DNA of 57,071 nucleotides from Candidatus Beckwithbacteria bacterium (GTDB taxonomy: Bacteria; Patescibacteriota; Microgenomatia; UBA1400; UBA1449): contig JAAZOH010000040.1 of NCBI GenBank assembly GCA_012797845.1, positions 1 through 57,071 on the forward strand. Reading direction: 5' to 3'. The notes under the pieces are model-generated. The model was given only the letters and a program-made list of their open reading frames with translations. It was not told the origin of the DNA and did no database searches. The position numbers were made by a program, and so were the translations under genes. This document shows, one piece after another, positions 8,991 to 17,852 of the stretch. Numbering within the stretch: position 1 is the stretch's first letter; the number at the start of each line of letters is the position of its first letter.

Positions 8991-9988
8991 GTAGTCGCCA
9001 GCCGTTAGTCAGCGTTGTACTTCCTGTTTACAACTGTGAGACTTATCTTTACCAATCTATTACCAGCATTTTAGAGCAAAGCTATCATAACTTTGAACTA
9101 ATTATAATTAATGATCAGTCTGAAGATAAAAGTAAAAATATAATCAAATCTTTTAAAGACAAAAGAATTAAGTATATTGAGAATAAGAAAAACCTGGGCA
9201 TTGCAAAAAGTCTTAATATTGGCATCAAACAAGCTAAAGGCATGTATATTGCCAGACACGATGGAGATGATTGGTCAAAGAGGACTCTTTTTAAAAAACA
9301 GGTTGACTTTTTAGAAAAAAATCAAGAGTACGGGCTTCTTGGTACCTGGGCTGAAATTTGGGCTGAAAATACAAAAACAGATAGATTTCATAAACATCCT
9401 TTAAACAGCTTAGCTCTTAAAACAGCTCTTCTTTTTGATAACCCTTTTGTGCACAGTAGTGTCATGATCAGAAAGAAAATTTTAGATGTAGTTGGTTTAT
9501 ACGATGAATCTTTGAGCTGCGCACAAGATTATGAACTTTGGTCTCGAATTGCTCGAGTATCTCAAATAGCCAACTTACCCGAAATACTCCAAATTTACCG
9601 GGAAATCTCTACAGGTGTCTCTCAAACCAAAAAAGATGAAGTTGCTAAAAACGTTATTAAGCAAAATATTGTCAATATAGATTATTTCTATCGAGCTCAA
9701 AATCATAAACAAGCAATCAGGACTTTTGCCAATTTTTTACATAATAACTGTAAAACAGTTAAATCACCCCTAGATTTTAATACGTATAAAAAAATTATAA
9801 ATACTAGTATTTCCAATATCATAAGTCAAAATCCTGGCATTCAATTTGAACAGAAAGAAATACAAAATATTGTTAAACAAAATTTTAAGCAAGCAAAATA
9901 TTATTATTTTAGACACAAATATTATTACTTAGCCCGATGTTATGAAATAGTAATTCGTGATAGTTTTTTATCAAAAATGTTTAATTAA
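8987..9988 (+). CDS. family 2 glycosyltransferase
   Basis: A 333-residue GT2 enzyme. The GT-A core has VSVVLPVYNCETYL (8-21), INDQSEDKS (41-49), NLGIAKSLNIGI (69-80) and the metal-binding HDGDD (91-95). The acceptor side shows NPFVHSSVMIRKK, QDYELWSRIARV and LPEILQIYRE. It is a tandem paralogue of the gene at 7242 and a more distant one of 15713. The C-terminal tail of about 100 residues is rich in lysine and tyrosine and has no transmembrane segment. ATGA overlap couples it to the methyltransferase before it. Confidence 0.93.
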   Translation: MSSRQPLVSVVLPVYNCETYLYQSITSILEQSYHNFELIIINDQSEDKSKNIIKSFKDKRIKYIENKKNLGIAKSLNIGIKQAKGMYIARHDGDDWSKRTLFKKQVDFLEKNQEYGLLGTWAEIWAENTKTDRFHKHPLNSLALKTALLFDNPFVHSSVMIRKKILDVVGLYDESLSCAQDYELWSRIARVSQIANLPEILQIYREISTGVSQTKKDEVAKNVIKQNIVNIDYFYRAQNHKQAIRTFANFLHNNCKTVKSPLDFNTYKKIINTSISNIISQNPGIQFEQKEIQNIVKQNFKQAKYYYFRHKYYYLARCYEIVIRDSFLSKMFN

Positions 9989-9992
9989 CAAA

Positions 9993-11096
9993 ATGCAAGA
10001 AAGCCATAAACTTAAATATATTGATGGTTTGAAAGGAATTGCTATCTTGGGAGTTATGGCTGTCCATAATGCCCAGCTTAATCTTGAAGATCTACCTGAT
10101 TGGTTTGTAAAAATTGTCGCCAAAGGAGCTCATGGAGTTCAGCTTTTTTATATTATTACCGGGATATTAATTTTTTTGTCTTTACAATCAAGACTTGGAA
10201 AAACGTATAAAAAAGAATCTGTTTTTAAATTTTACAAAGATCGAATTATCCGAATTGCTCCACTCTATTATTTAGCTATAGTTTATTATTTAGCTCAAAA
10301 AGGGTTGGGACCAAGATATTGGCTGGGTGATGCTGAGTCGATCACTACGTTTAATATTTTAAGTAATATTTTATTTATTAATAATCTTTTTCCCTATTTC
10401 ATAAATAGTATTGTTTCCGGAGGTTCATTTGTCTCCACAGTTATGATTTTTTATGTTGTCTCGCCTATTTTATTTAAAAAAATTAAGAACTTGCAAGCTG
10501 CTGTACTACTAGCCTTATATAGCTCGCTCATTATGTTACTTATTTTTCCAGGTCTTTTTCATTTTATTCTCATACCTTCGGCCTATTTATGGATAGAGTA
10601 TGTCAATATATTTTTTCCTGCTCAATTCCCGTTTATGACATTTGGGATAGTTTTATACTTTTTGATTTTTAAACATAAACCTTTATATAAAAAAGAGGCT
10701 CAGCTTCATTTCCTATTTTTATCAATTTTATTTATTCTTGCTACATTTTATTTTAGTAAAAACAATCTTTATCTACCTGGCGTAGCACTAGCTATGTTTG
10801 TTTATGTAATATCTCAAAATCCATATCAATTTTTTATCAATAAACTTACCGTATTTCTAGGAAAACATAGCTATCCTATCTTTTTATTTCATTATGGAGT
10901 ACTTTATTGGTTGCATAAATATAGTTTTATAAAATACATTCCTAGTTCAATTCCTTTTTTTGGTATTTTTGACTATTTGCTTAGATATACTATTTTAGTG
11001 GTAATCATATCAGCAATTGCAGTTATACTAACTAAGATTCAAGATAAAGCTTTAGGCAAAATAAAGCTTTTATTTGCAAAAAATCCGATCAAATAA
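9993..11096 (+). CDS. acyltransferase-3 family membrane O-acyltransferase
   Basis: A 367-residue polytopic protein of the acyltransferase-3 (OafA/NodX-like) family, which O-acylates surface sugars across the membrane. The family hallmark K/R-x10-H is present as K14...H25 in YIDGLKGIAILGVMAVHN. About ten membrane segments follow, with FYKDRIIRIAPLYY and GKHSYPIFLFHYG as further family-like blocks. I chose ATG 9993, five bases after the previous stop, over GTG 9957 because homologues begin just before the YIDGLKG block. The acyl group is probably acetyl. Confidence 0.9.
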   Translation: MQESHKLKYIDGLKGIAILGVMAVHNAQLNLEDLPDWFVKIVAKGAHGVQLFYIITGILIFLSLQSRLGKTYKKESVFKFYKDRIIRIAPLYYLAIVYYLAQKGLGPRYWLGDAESITTFNILSNILFINNLFPYFINSIVSGGSFVSTVMIFYVVSPILFKKIKNLQAAVLLALYSSLIMLLIFPGLFHFILIPSAYLWIEYVNIFFPAQFPFMTFGIVLYFLIFKHKPLYKKEAQLHFLFLSILFILATFYFSKNNLYLPGVALAMFVYVISQNPYQFFINKLTVFLGKHSYPIFLFHYGVLYWLHKYSFIKYIPSSIPFFGIFDYLLRYTILVVIISAIAVILTKIQDKALGKIKLLFAKNPIK

Positions 11097-11105
11097 CTAT
11101 TGATT

Positions 11106-12281
11106 ATGAACATATTATTAAGCTGTCAGTATTACTATCCTTCTATCGGAGGTGCTCAGGAAGCAATCAAGCAGATTGGGGAAGGCTTGGTAAACTTAGG
11201 TCATAGCGTAACTATTGCCACTTCCTTTGATCCACAAAGAAAAACTAAAACAGTCAATGGAGTCCAAATTAAAGATTTTGCTATTTCTGGGAGTGAAGTT
11301 AAAGGATGTACCGGAGATACTAAAGCATACCAAGATTTTTTGATACATAGCGATTTTGATATTATGCTTAATTATGCTGCCCAACAATGGTCAACTGACC
11401 TAGTTTTTCCTATTATTGACAAAATCAAAGCCAAAAAAGTTTTAGTACCTTGTGGATATTCTGGTCTGCATAATAATAATTATAAAGCTTATTTTCAAAA
11501 ACTTCCTGAGATTTTGAAAAAATATGACGCTACAGTTTATTTATCAAATACTTACCAAGATATTATTTTTGCCAGAATTCACAAACTAAAAAATATACAC
11601 TTAATTCCCAATGGTGCGTCAAAAACAGAATTTTTAAATCATAAAAAGTTATTCATTAGAAAAAAACTTAAAATTCCCAGCAACCATTTTTTGATATGCC
11701 ATATTGGTTCCCATACTCGCCTAAAGGGACATAATGAGCTTTTAACAATTTTCAATAAAGCAAAGCTTAAAAATACAACTTTACTTGTGATTGGTAATAC
11801 GGTGTTAAATGGTTGCCAAAACAGTTGCTATTTTAGAAAAACAATAAGCAACATTACTCCTCAAAATATCATCAATAAAAAAAGAGTTGTCATGGCTTCT
11901 TTAAGCAGAGAAGAAACAATTTCAGTCTTGGAAGAATCAGATCTTTTCCTATTTCCTTCAAATGTAGAGTGTTCGCCAATAGTGCTTTTTGAGTGCTTGG
12001 CTGCTAAGGTACCTTTTTTAGCAACTGATGTTGGCAACATCAAAGAAATTATTGCTTGGAGTGGCTCTGGTGATCTTCTTCCCACAAAATCACGACAAGA
12101 TACATACAAAGAAGCCAAGATAATACCTTCTGCAAAATTATTGGAAAAACTACATAATAATAAAAAACTTAGAAATAAGATGGTTAAAAGTGGGTACGAT
12201 GCTTGGCTTAAGAAATTTACCTGGGAGAAAATAGCTAAGCAATATGAAAAATTATTTTTATCTCTTGGGCAGAAAATATGA
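11106..12281 (+). CDS. family 4 glycosyltransferase
   Basis: A 391-residue GT-B enzyme. It begins MNILLSCQYYYPSIGGAQEA, the usual acceptor-domain opening with a glycine loop. The donor domain has LICHIGSHTRLKGHNELL and the EX7E-type motif in SNVECSPIVLFECLAAK followed by FLATDVGNIKEII. I chose ATG 11106 over TTG 11100. It overlaps the fucosyltransferase gene downstream by ATGA. Substrate unknown. Confidence 0.92.
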   Translation: MNILLSCQYYYPSIGGAQEAIKQIGEGLVNLGHSVTIATSFDPQRKTKTVNGVQIKDFAISGSEVKGCTGDTKAYQDFLIHSDFDIMLNYAAQQWSTDLVFPIIDKIKAKKVLVPCGYSGLHNNNYKAYFQKLPEILKKYDATVYLSNTYQDIIFARIHKLKNIHLIPNGASKTEFLNHKKLFIRKKLKIPSNHFLICHIGSHTRLKGHNELLTIFNKAKLKNTTLLVIGNTVLNGCQNSCYFRKTISNITPQNIINKKRVVMASLSREETISVLEESDLFLFPSNVECSPIVLFECLAAKVPFLATDVGNIKEIIAWSGSGDLLPTKSRQDTYKEAKIIPSAKLLEKLHNNKKLRNKMVKSGYDAWLKKFTWEKIAKQYEKLFLSLGQKI

Positions 12282-13114
12282 TTATTACTAAATTAACCGG
12301 CGGACTAGGCAATCAAATGTTTCAATATGCAGCTGGAAAAGCTTTGGCCGAAAGACTTCAAAGCCCCTTCAAACTAGATATTGAACAATACAGCCTTAGC
12401 TTGCCAGATACAGCTAGACAATATGAATTAGAGGCTTTTGAACTCAACGCTGAATTTGCTACTAGTACAGACTTATTGTTATTTAAAATGCTCAGCAAAC
12501 TATCAAGTAAGTACAACTATTTTAAGGATAAAAATAATGATTTTAATAAGGATTTTTTAAAACTTAAAAATCATGTTTTTTTGATTGGCCACTGGCAAAG
12601 TTATAAATATTTTGAGCATATTGCTGCTAAGCTAAGATCTGATTTTACTCTTAAAAAAGAGTTGGAAAATCAGCTTTTTAAGAAAACAAAGCGTAAAATT
12701 GAAAATAATCAATCTGTATCAATTCATGTTCGTCGCACTGATTATCTTACCTATGGAGTAGCTTTTCATACCCATGGCCTATGCGGAATGGATTACTACC
12801 AAAAAGCTATACGTAAAATTATCAAAAAAGTAAAAAAACCTTATTTTTTCATATTCTCAGACGATCTAGCTTGGTGTAAAAAAAACTTTCAATTACCGTT
12901 TCCAACTGAATTTGTTCAGGGGCAAAATCCTGCTCAAGACATGTCTTTAATGAGTTATTGTAAACATAATATTATAGCCAATAGTACTTTTAGCTGGTGG
13001 GCCGCTTGGTTAAATATCTATCAAAATAAGCAAGTCATTGCCCCCAAACAATGGTTTAAAACTTTGCAGTACAATGTTAGCGATCGCTTCCCAAACAATT
13101 GGACTTTAATCTAG
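12278..13114 (+). CDS. GT11 alpha-1,2-fucosyltransferase
   Basis: A 278-residue member of glycosyltransferase family 11, which transfers L-fucose from GDP-fucose, usually to the 2-position of galactose. The N-terminus ITKLTGGLGNQMFQYAAGKA is diagnostic. The GDP-fucose binding motif HVRRTDY is at 150-156, and the C-terminal block NSTFSWWAAWLN is typical. Length is normal for bacterial members. It lies between a GT4 enzyme (ATGA overlap) and a TupA-like gene. No GDP-fucose synthesis genes are present in this window, so the donor must come from elsewhere. Some GT11 proteins use rhamnose or other sugars, so fucose is likely but not certain. Confidence 0.93.
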   Translation: MIITKLTGGLGNQMFQYAAGKALAERLQSPFKLDIEQYSLSLPDTARQYELEAFELNAEFATSTDLLLFKMLSKLSSKYNYFKDKNNDFNKDFLKLKNHVFLIGHWQSYKYFEHIAAKLRSDFTLKKELENQLFKKTKRKIENNQSVSIHVRRTDYLTYGVAFHTHGLCGMDYYQKAIRKIIKKVKKPYFFIFSDDLAWCKKNFQLPFPTEFVQGQNPAQDMSLMSYCKHNIIANSTFSWWAAWLNIYQNKQVIAPKQWFKTLQYNVSDRFPNNWTLI

Positions 13115-13116
13115 TT

Positions 13117-13989
13117 ATGTTTTATCCCTTTGCTAAAACTATTTATGAAATTAGAAAACTATCTGATTTTGATCAATATATCAACTATTTAGCAAATGAT
13201 TATAATTACGCTAAAAGAAGGTTTAAAAAAACATTTGGCTATGATTTAAACCTCAGAAAACCAAAAACTTTCAATGAAAAAATTCAATATCTAAAACTAC
13301 ATTACCGAAAACCGATCTTAACAAGGTTGGCAGATAAATATACAGTTAGAAGTTTCGTCAAAAAAAGAATCGGAGCAAAGTACCTTAATACTTGTCTTGG
13401 AGTTTATAGTAGTGTTTTAGAAATCAATCCCAGCACATTACCAAGCCAGTTTGTATTAAAAGCCACACATGGCTCTAGTTGGAATATAATTTGCTCAAAT
13501 AAAGATCAACTCGATTGGGGGGAAACTATCAAAACACTCAAGTCCTGGTTAAAACAAAATTACTTTAAACTTGGCCGGGAATGGTGCTATAAAAATATTC
13601 CACCCCAAATTATATGCGAGAAATATTTGGGGCCAAATTTACCAGATTATAAATTTTTCTGCTTTCATGGTAAGCCTTATTATATTCAGGTTGATCTTGA
13701 CCGATTTGGCTCTCACAAAAGAAACTTCTATAATTTAAGATGGGAAAAACTAACAATCAGGCTAATATATCCAAACAGCAATAAAGACATTAAAAAGCCT
13801 AAAAAACTAACTGAGATGATTACAGTTGCTCAAAAGTTATCAAAAGATTTTCCATTTGTACGCATAGATCTGTACGAACATGAAAACAGTATCATATTTG
13901 GAGAAATGACTTTTTATCCAGAAAATGGCTTTGGCACATTTAGGCCTCAAAAGTATGATTATCAATTTGGAACTTTATTAAAACTATGA
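13117..13989 (+). CDS. TupA-like ATP-grasp protein
   Basis: A 290-residue protein matching the TupA-like ATP-grasp family, named after the teichuronopeptide biosynthesis gene. The conserved blocks are KPKTFNEKIQYLKL, RLADKYTVRSFV, SQFVLKATHGSSWNI (ATP-binding), IPPQIICEKYL, DYKFFCFHGKPYYIQVD and VRIDLYEHENSIIFGEMTFYP, where the acidic residues should hold Mg-ATP. Such proteins may ligate an amino acid or carboxylate to a glycan; the true reaction is not established for most members. I chose ATG 13117, two bases after the previous stop, over TTG 13099. Confidence 0.9.
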   Translation: MFYPFAKTIYEIRKLSDFDQYINYLANDYNYAKRRFKKTFGYDLNLRKPKTFNEKIQYLKLHYRKPILTRLADKYTVRSFVKKRIGAKYLNTCLGVYSSVLEINPSTLPSQFVLKATHGSSWNIICSNKDQLDWGETIKTLKSWLKQNYFKLGREWCYKNIPPQIICEKYLGPNLPDYKFFCFHGKPYYIQVDLDRFGSHKRNFYNLRWEKLTIRLIYPNSNKDIKKPKKLTEMITVAQKLSKDFPFVRIDLYEHENSIIFGEMTFYPENGFGTFRPQKYDYQFGTLLKL

Positions 13990-14783
13990 ACAAAGATTTT
14001 AAATTTATAGAATTTGTTTCATCTACTCTTTATAAGACTAGAACAGATTTGCCCATGCATCTTCGAAAGATATGCAGTGCTCCAAGCTATGGTGAAATTG
14101 GTTTCTTTTCTAAAAATGATTTTTATTCTCGCAAATATCAAGCTGCTAACTGGGGCAGCCGAAAATGGGAATATTATTATGCAGAATATTTACTCAACAA
14201 ACTTGGTGTTAAAAATAAAAAAATCATTGACATTGGCCTAGGGCTTCTATCTCAGTATAGTTTTTACAAATTCTATCTTAAATCAGGTTGTTTTTTAACA
14301 GCTTATGATCCTGACCCTAGATTAAAATCGATTACTGCCTTATCAAACCGCTGTAAACTTGTTTGCCAATCAGCCGAAAAGTTGGACCACAAAGATAATA
14401 GTATTGATATTGTCGTTGCAATTTCAGCCTTAGAACACTTTCCGATTGCAGCTTTTAAAAAAACTGTCAAGGAAACTGCTCGGGTTTTAAAATCGAATGG
14501 ACATTTTGTTGTAACTTTAGACATAACATATGATCATCTAAAATCAGCTCCTTGGGCTATTCTGGAAAAAACAATCAATAAACTACCAGCTGGTGAAAAT
14601 AATCTAAAACTTAAAAAGGCAAGTACATTTTTGACACCTCAGCATTTTATAAAATTATTATCTCCTTATTTTTATGCAAAAAATTATGATATAAAAAATT
14701 CTGATTTACCTGTAGACAAACTTGTGTATTCCCCAAAGTGGAATAGTTATATTGCCTATTTCCATTTTTATAAAAAAAACTGA
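13986..14783 (+). CDS. class I SAM methyltransferase
   Basis: A 265-residue methyltransferase. Motif I is altered to KIIDIGLGLLSQYSF, lacking the usual GxGxG but keeping GxG. TAYDPDPR follows strand 2, and DIVVAISALEHFP plus ARVLKSNGHFVVTLDI complete the Methyltransf_11 pattern. It is coupled by ATGA to the TupA-like gene, suggesting the two modify the same glycan. Catalysis should be intact because motif I variants like this exist, but I am less sure than for its neighbours. Confidence 0.86.
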   Translation: MNKDFKFIEFVSSTLYKTRTDLPMHLRKICSAPSYGEIGFFSKNDFYSRKYQAANWGSRKWEYYYAEYLLNKLGVKNKKIIDIGLGLLSQYSFYKFYLKSGCFLTAYDPDPRLKSITALSNRCKLVCQSAEKLDHKDNSIDIVVAISALEHFPIAAFKKTVKETARVLKSNGHFVVTLDITYDHLKSAPWAILEKTINKLPAGENNLKLKKASTFLTPQHFIKLLSPYFYAKNYDIKNSDLPVDKLVYSPKWNSYIAYFHFYKKN

Positions 14784-14785
14784 GT

Positions 14786-15709
14786 ATGTTAAAGCAAATT
14801 CAAACCTTACAAAAAGCTTTAAAGCCATATCGAAAAGTTATTATTTGGGGATTGAGAAACAAAAAATCAAATCACCGCTATATTCATGAACATTTTTACA
14901 CTACCTTGCAAAAATGTTATATCCCCTCACTTTGGCTTGAAGACGAACAAAAAAATCAATCAATTGTAAAAAGTAATGATCTAGTGATTTCCGTTGGCTT
15001 TGCCGCCAAAAACTTGCCAATTGTAAACAATGCCTATTATTGTTTACATAATTTTGAAGAAAATTTTCATAAAAAAATTAATGCTAAAAACCAAATTTGC
15101 TTACAAGTTTATATTCAAGGAGTTGAGCAAGTTGCTAAGAAATGGAATGAGGTAACTTATTTTAATAATAAAACTAGAACTTTATACCAACCCTGGGCAA
15201 CTAATCTCCTTCCTCAAGAATTTGTAAATCCAGTTTCTGTTTCGAGCTTACATAAATTAGTTTTTTGGATTGGTTCGGTTTGGAACAATAAGCAAAATCA
15301 AGGTAATTTAAAAGAGATCGCTATACTAAAAAAAGTATTGCAAAAAAATGGCTTACTATTTTTACCAATCAAAGGTGTTTCTAATAATTTAAATACTTTG
15401 CTGATTAGAATTTCCAGATTAGCACCAGCTATTTCTGGAGCTTGGCAAGTTGAACATAACTACTTAAATTGCCGGATGTGGAAAAATATTTCCTATGGCC
15501 AAATGGGTTTTTCTAATGTTAAAAAATATCAGGAAATTTTTAAAGGTAGTCATGTCGAAGGGAAAAATATTGAAGAACTGGTAGAAAATGCTCTAAGTCT
15601 ATCTAAATCAAAATACCAAGAAATTATAAAAAGACAACAAGAAATTGTAAAAACTAAACACACTTATCTTAACCGTTTATTAACGATTGCTCAAGCTATG
15701 CAAAGCTAA
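14786..15709 (+). CDS. unknown protein, possible GT-B glycosyltransferase
   Basis: A 307-residue soluble protein that I do not recognise. It has alternating hydrophobic strands (KVIIWGLRN, DLVISVGFAAKNLP, KLVFWIGSVWNN) and a C-terminal block AISGAWQVEHNYLNCRMWKN followed by ISYGQMGFSN, which sits where GT-B enzymes bind the nucleotide. Two-domain Rossmann architecture and position between a methyltransferase (two bases away) and a GT2 gene (three bases away) favour a glycosyltransferase. No EX7E motif is evident. Confidence 0.75.
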   Translation: MLKQIQTLQKALKPYRKVIIWGLRNKKSNHRYIHEHFYTTLQKCYIPSLWLEDEQKNQSIVKSNDLVISVGFAAKNLPIVNNAYYCLHNFEENFHKKINAKNQICLQVYIQGVEQVAKKWNEVTYFNNKTRTLYQPWATNLLPQEFVNPVSVSSLHKLVFWIGSVWNNKQNQGNLKEIAILKKVLQKNGLLFLPIKGVSNNLNTLLIRISRLAPAISGAWQVEHNYLNCRMWKNISYGQMGFSNVKKYQEIFKGSHVEGKNIEELVENALSLSKSKYQEIIKRQQEIVKTKHTYLNRLLTIAQAMQS

Positions 15710-15712
15710 AAT

Positions 15713-16669
15713 ATGACTCCTATTGTCTCAGTCATCATGCCAGCCTTTAATGCACAAGATTATATTAAAGAAGCTATTGAAAGTATTTTGTCACAAACTT
15801 TTACCAATTTTGAATTTATTATTATTGATGATTGTTCAAATGATAAAACTTCCCAAATAATTAAATCATTTCATGATTCTCGAATTATATATTTGAAAAA
15901 TCCTTCACAACTTGGTTTAGCTAAATCATTAAATAAAGGGCTTCACCTAGCTAAAGGTATCTACATCGCCCGCATGGATGCAGATGATATTTCTGACTCT
16001 AAAAGATTTGAACTGCAAGTAAAAAAAATGGAAGAAGATAAACAACTGGCACTTCTCGGCACCTGGTTTAAAATGATTGATCATTCCGGAAAAACAATAA
16101 CAATTTGCCAAACTCCAACAGACTACAAGCAAATTGTAACTAGTCTAAAAACTAGCAATCAATTTGCTCATGGTTCAGTCATGATAAGAAAAAAATGTCT
16201 GAAAAAAGTTGGTTTTTATCAAACTAATCTTTTAGCTGAAGATTACGAGCTTTGGTTGAGAATAAGCAAGGCCTATAAAGTAGCTAATCTTCCAAAAACT
16301 CTTTATTCTTGGAGACTTATTCCTTCCCTTGAATTTGTTCAAAAACAATATAAACGCAAGCTTGATGTTAGACGTAGTTTTTTAAAACAACAATCAAGTG
16401 ACAAAAAGGCTGAAATAAAAAGACTTGACGATAAAATCAAGGCTAAGATTACTCGCCAAGATTTTACAAAGGAGCTAAATATCCTGTTATTTGATCTCTT
16501 AGTTTATAGTTCTTATAAGCACGCTCTTGACCTGGGATTTAAGGGAATAAAAAAAAGTAAAGCCAATACTAAAACTTTTTTTCTAACTTTTTTAGCTGCT
16601 ATATTAGTTGTAACACCTCGTTTTATTACTAAATCTCTTTTGAAAATCAAAAGACAACTAGTTTTCTAA
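15713..16669 (+). CDS. family 2 glycosyltransferase
   Basis: A 318-residue GT2 enzyme, third paralogue of those at 7242 and 8987. The core shows SVIMPAFNAQDYI, IDDCSNDKTS, QLGLAKSLNKGLHLAKGIYI and the metal site MDADD. The acceptor side has AHGSVMIRKK and LAEDYELWLRIS. A hydrophobic C-terminal stretch (TKTFFLTFLAAILVVTPRF) may attach it to the membrane, unlike the other two. It is the last gene of the plus-strand run, and its end overlaps the convergent GT4 gene by 12 bases, leaving no room for a conventional terminator between them. Confidence 0.92.
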   Translation: MTPIVSVIMPAFNAQDYIKEAIESILSQTFTNFEFIIIDDCSNDKTSQIIKSFHDSRIIYLKNPSQLGLAKSLNKGLHLAKGIYIARMDADDISDSKRFELQVKKMEEDKQLALLGTWFKMIDHSGKTITICQTPTDYKQIVTSLKTSNQFAHGSVMIRKKCLKKVGFYQTNLLAEDYELWLRISKAYKVANLPKTLYSWRLIPSLEFVQKQYKRKLDVRRSFLKQQSSDKKAEIKRLDDKIKAKITRQDFTKELNILLFDLLVYSSYKHALDLGFKGIKKSKANTKTFFLTFLAAILVVTPRFITKSLLKIKRQLVF

Positions 16670-17851
16670 AATTATTTTTTGACGCTTCTCCCAGGTAAAA
16701 TTTTGCACCTGTTTTCTGGCTTTTTTAGCTTTTTCAATCGCCTGATTATAATGCTGATATATTTTCAAAATCATTGCTTCAAGTTTTTTTTGATCTCCTG
16801 GTTTGACTAAATAAGCTAATTCTGATGATAAAATTTGTCTAATAGATGGCAAATCACTTGCTAAAATTGGCCGATCCATCGCCATGTATTCAATAGCTTT
16901 TTGAGGCGACATTTTATCTCTAAAATGATGCGTATCGGGATAAAGCATGCAGGCTATGTCAAAAGTAGCAATGTAAATAGGTACTTCACTGGGTTTTACA
17001 CTTGATCGGATAATAGCCTCATCTTTGTTTAACTTAAGTTTTTTAGCTAAATTTTGGTAATATTTTTTATATTTTTCCGGCCCACCGATTAAAAAGACTG
17101 AAATAGGGATTTGGTGTTTTAAGATTGATACGACTCTAATCATCTCTTCTAAACCTTTTTCGCAACCTAATATCTCAAAACGACCAATAAAGCCAATTAT
17201 AAAACGATGTGAAGGGATACTTAGTTTTTGTCTTACTTTTTGCTTTGGTATGGGTTTAAAGATATTAGGATCAAACCCCATGGGAAGATAAGTAAATTTC
17301 TTATCTTTTTTAACTTTATTATGGTAATAATTTTTGTAAAAATTAGTATTAACTACAAAACTATCGACTCTTGGCAACATAAGATAATCAAGCAATTTTT
17401 CATACCAAACCCTTGGCTCCACATGAACATCATAAATTACTGTTGGCTGATATGATTTACTAAAACGAAGCAAGAAAATAAGTTCTCTACTGACAGTTTG
17501 TATAACTTCAATCTGCTCTTTTTTTAATATTTTTATAGCTTTTATTACAAAACTCCAGGTTCGAACTTGCCATTGCAGTCTTTTAGTAATAAAGCTAAAA
17601 ATTTGAGGGATATTTTCCAGCTGATAAACCGATAACTTAATCTGTTTGAAATAATTGCTTTTGATTTGATAATAATCCCATAAATTGGTATACAAAAATT
17701 CTTTATGAGGTTTGATGTCGGGATGAATCAAAAAGGTTTGATAGCCATTTCGGGTAGCAGCTTCACAACTCTTAACTACATAAATCCCAAATGCAAATTC
17801 ATTGGGCATTCGTTGATTATGGACAAAAGCAAAGCTTGTTTTTTTAGACAT
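16658..17851 (-). CDS. family 4 glycosyltransferase
   Basis: A 397-residue GT-B enzyme. The donor domain contains FIIGFIGRFEILGCEKGLEE, SVFLIGGPEKY and, in place of a plain EX7E box, DKMSPQKAIEYMAMDRPILA, the pattern of GT4 enzymes where the first acidic residue is in a DKxxP context. The N-terminal part lacks the common glycine-rich GGxE loop and begins FAFVHNQRMPNEFAFGIYVV. It is the last gene of a minus-strand run and collides tail to tail with the plus-strand GT2 gene. Substrate unknown. Confidence 0.88.
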   Translation of the reverse strand: MSKKTSFAFVHNQRMPNEFAFGIYVVKSCEAATRNGYQTFLIHPDIKPHKEFLYTNLWDYYQIKSNYFKQIKLSVYQLENIPQIFSFITKRLQWQVRTWSFVIKAIKILKKEQIEVIQTVSRELIFLLRFSKSYQPTVIYDVHVEPRVWYEKLLDYLMLPRVDSFVVNTNFYKNYYHNKVKKDKKFTYLPMGFDPNIFKPIPKQKVRQKLSIPSHRFIIGFIGRFEILGCEKGLEEMIRVVSILKHQIPISVFLIGGPEKYKKYYQNLAKKLKLNKDEAIIRSSVKPSEVPIYIATFDIACMLYPDTHHFRDKMSPQKAIEYMAMDRPILASDLPSIRQILSSELAYLVKPGDQKKLEAMILKIYQHYNQAIEKAKKARKQVQNFTWEKRQKIILEN

Positions 17852-17852
17852 C

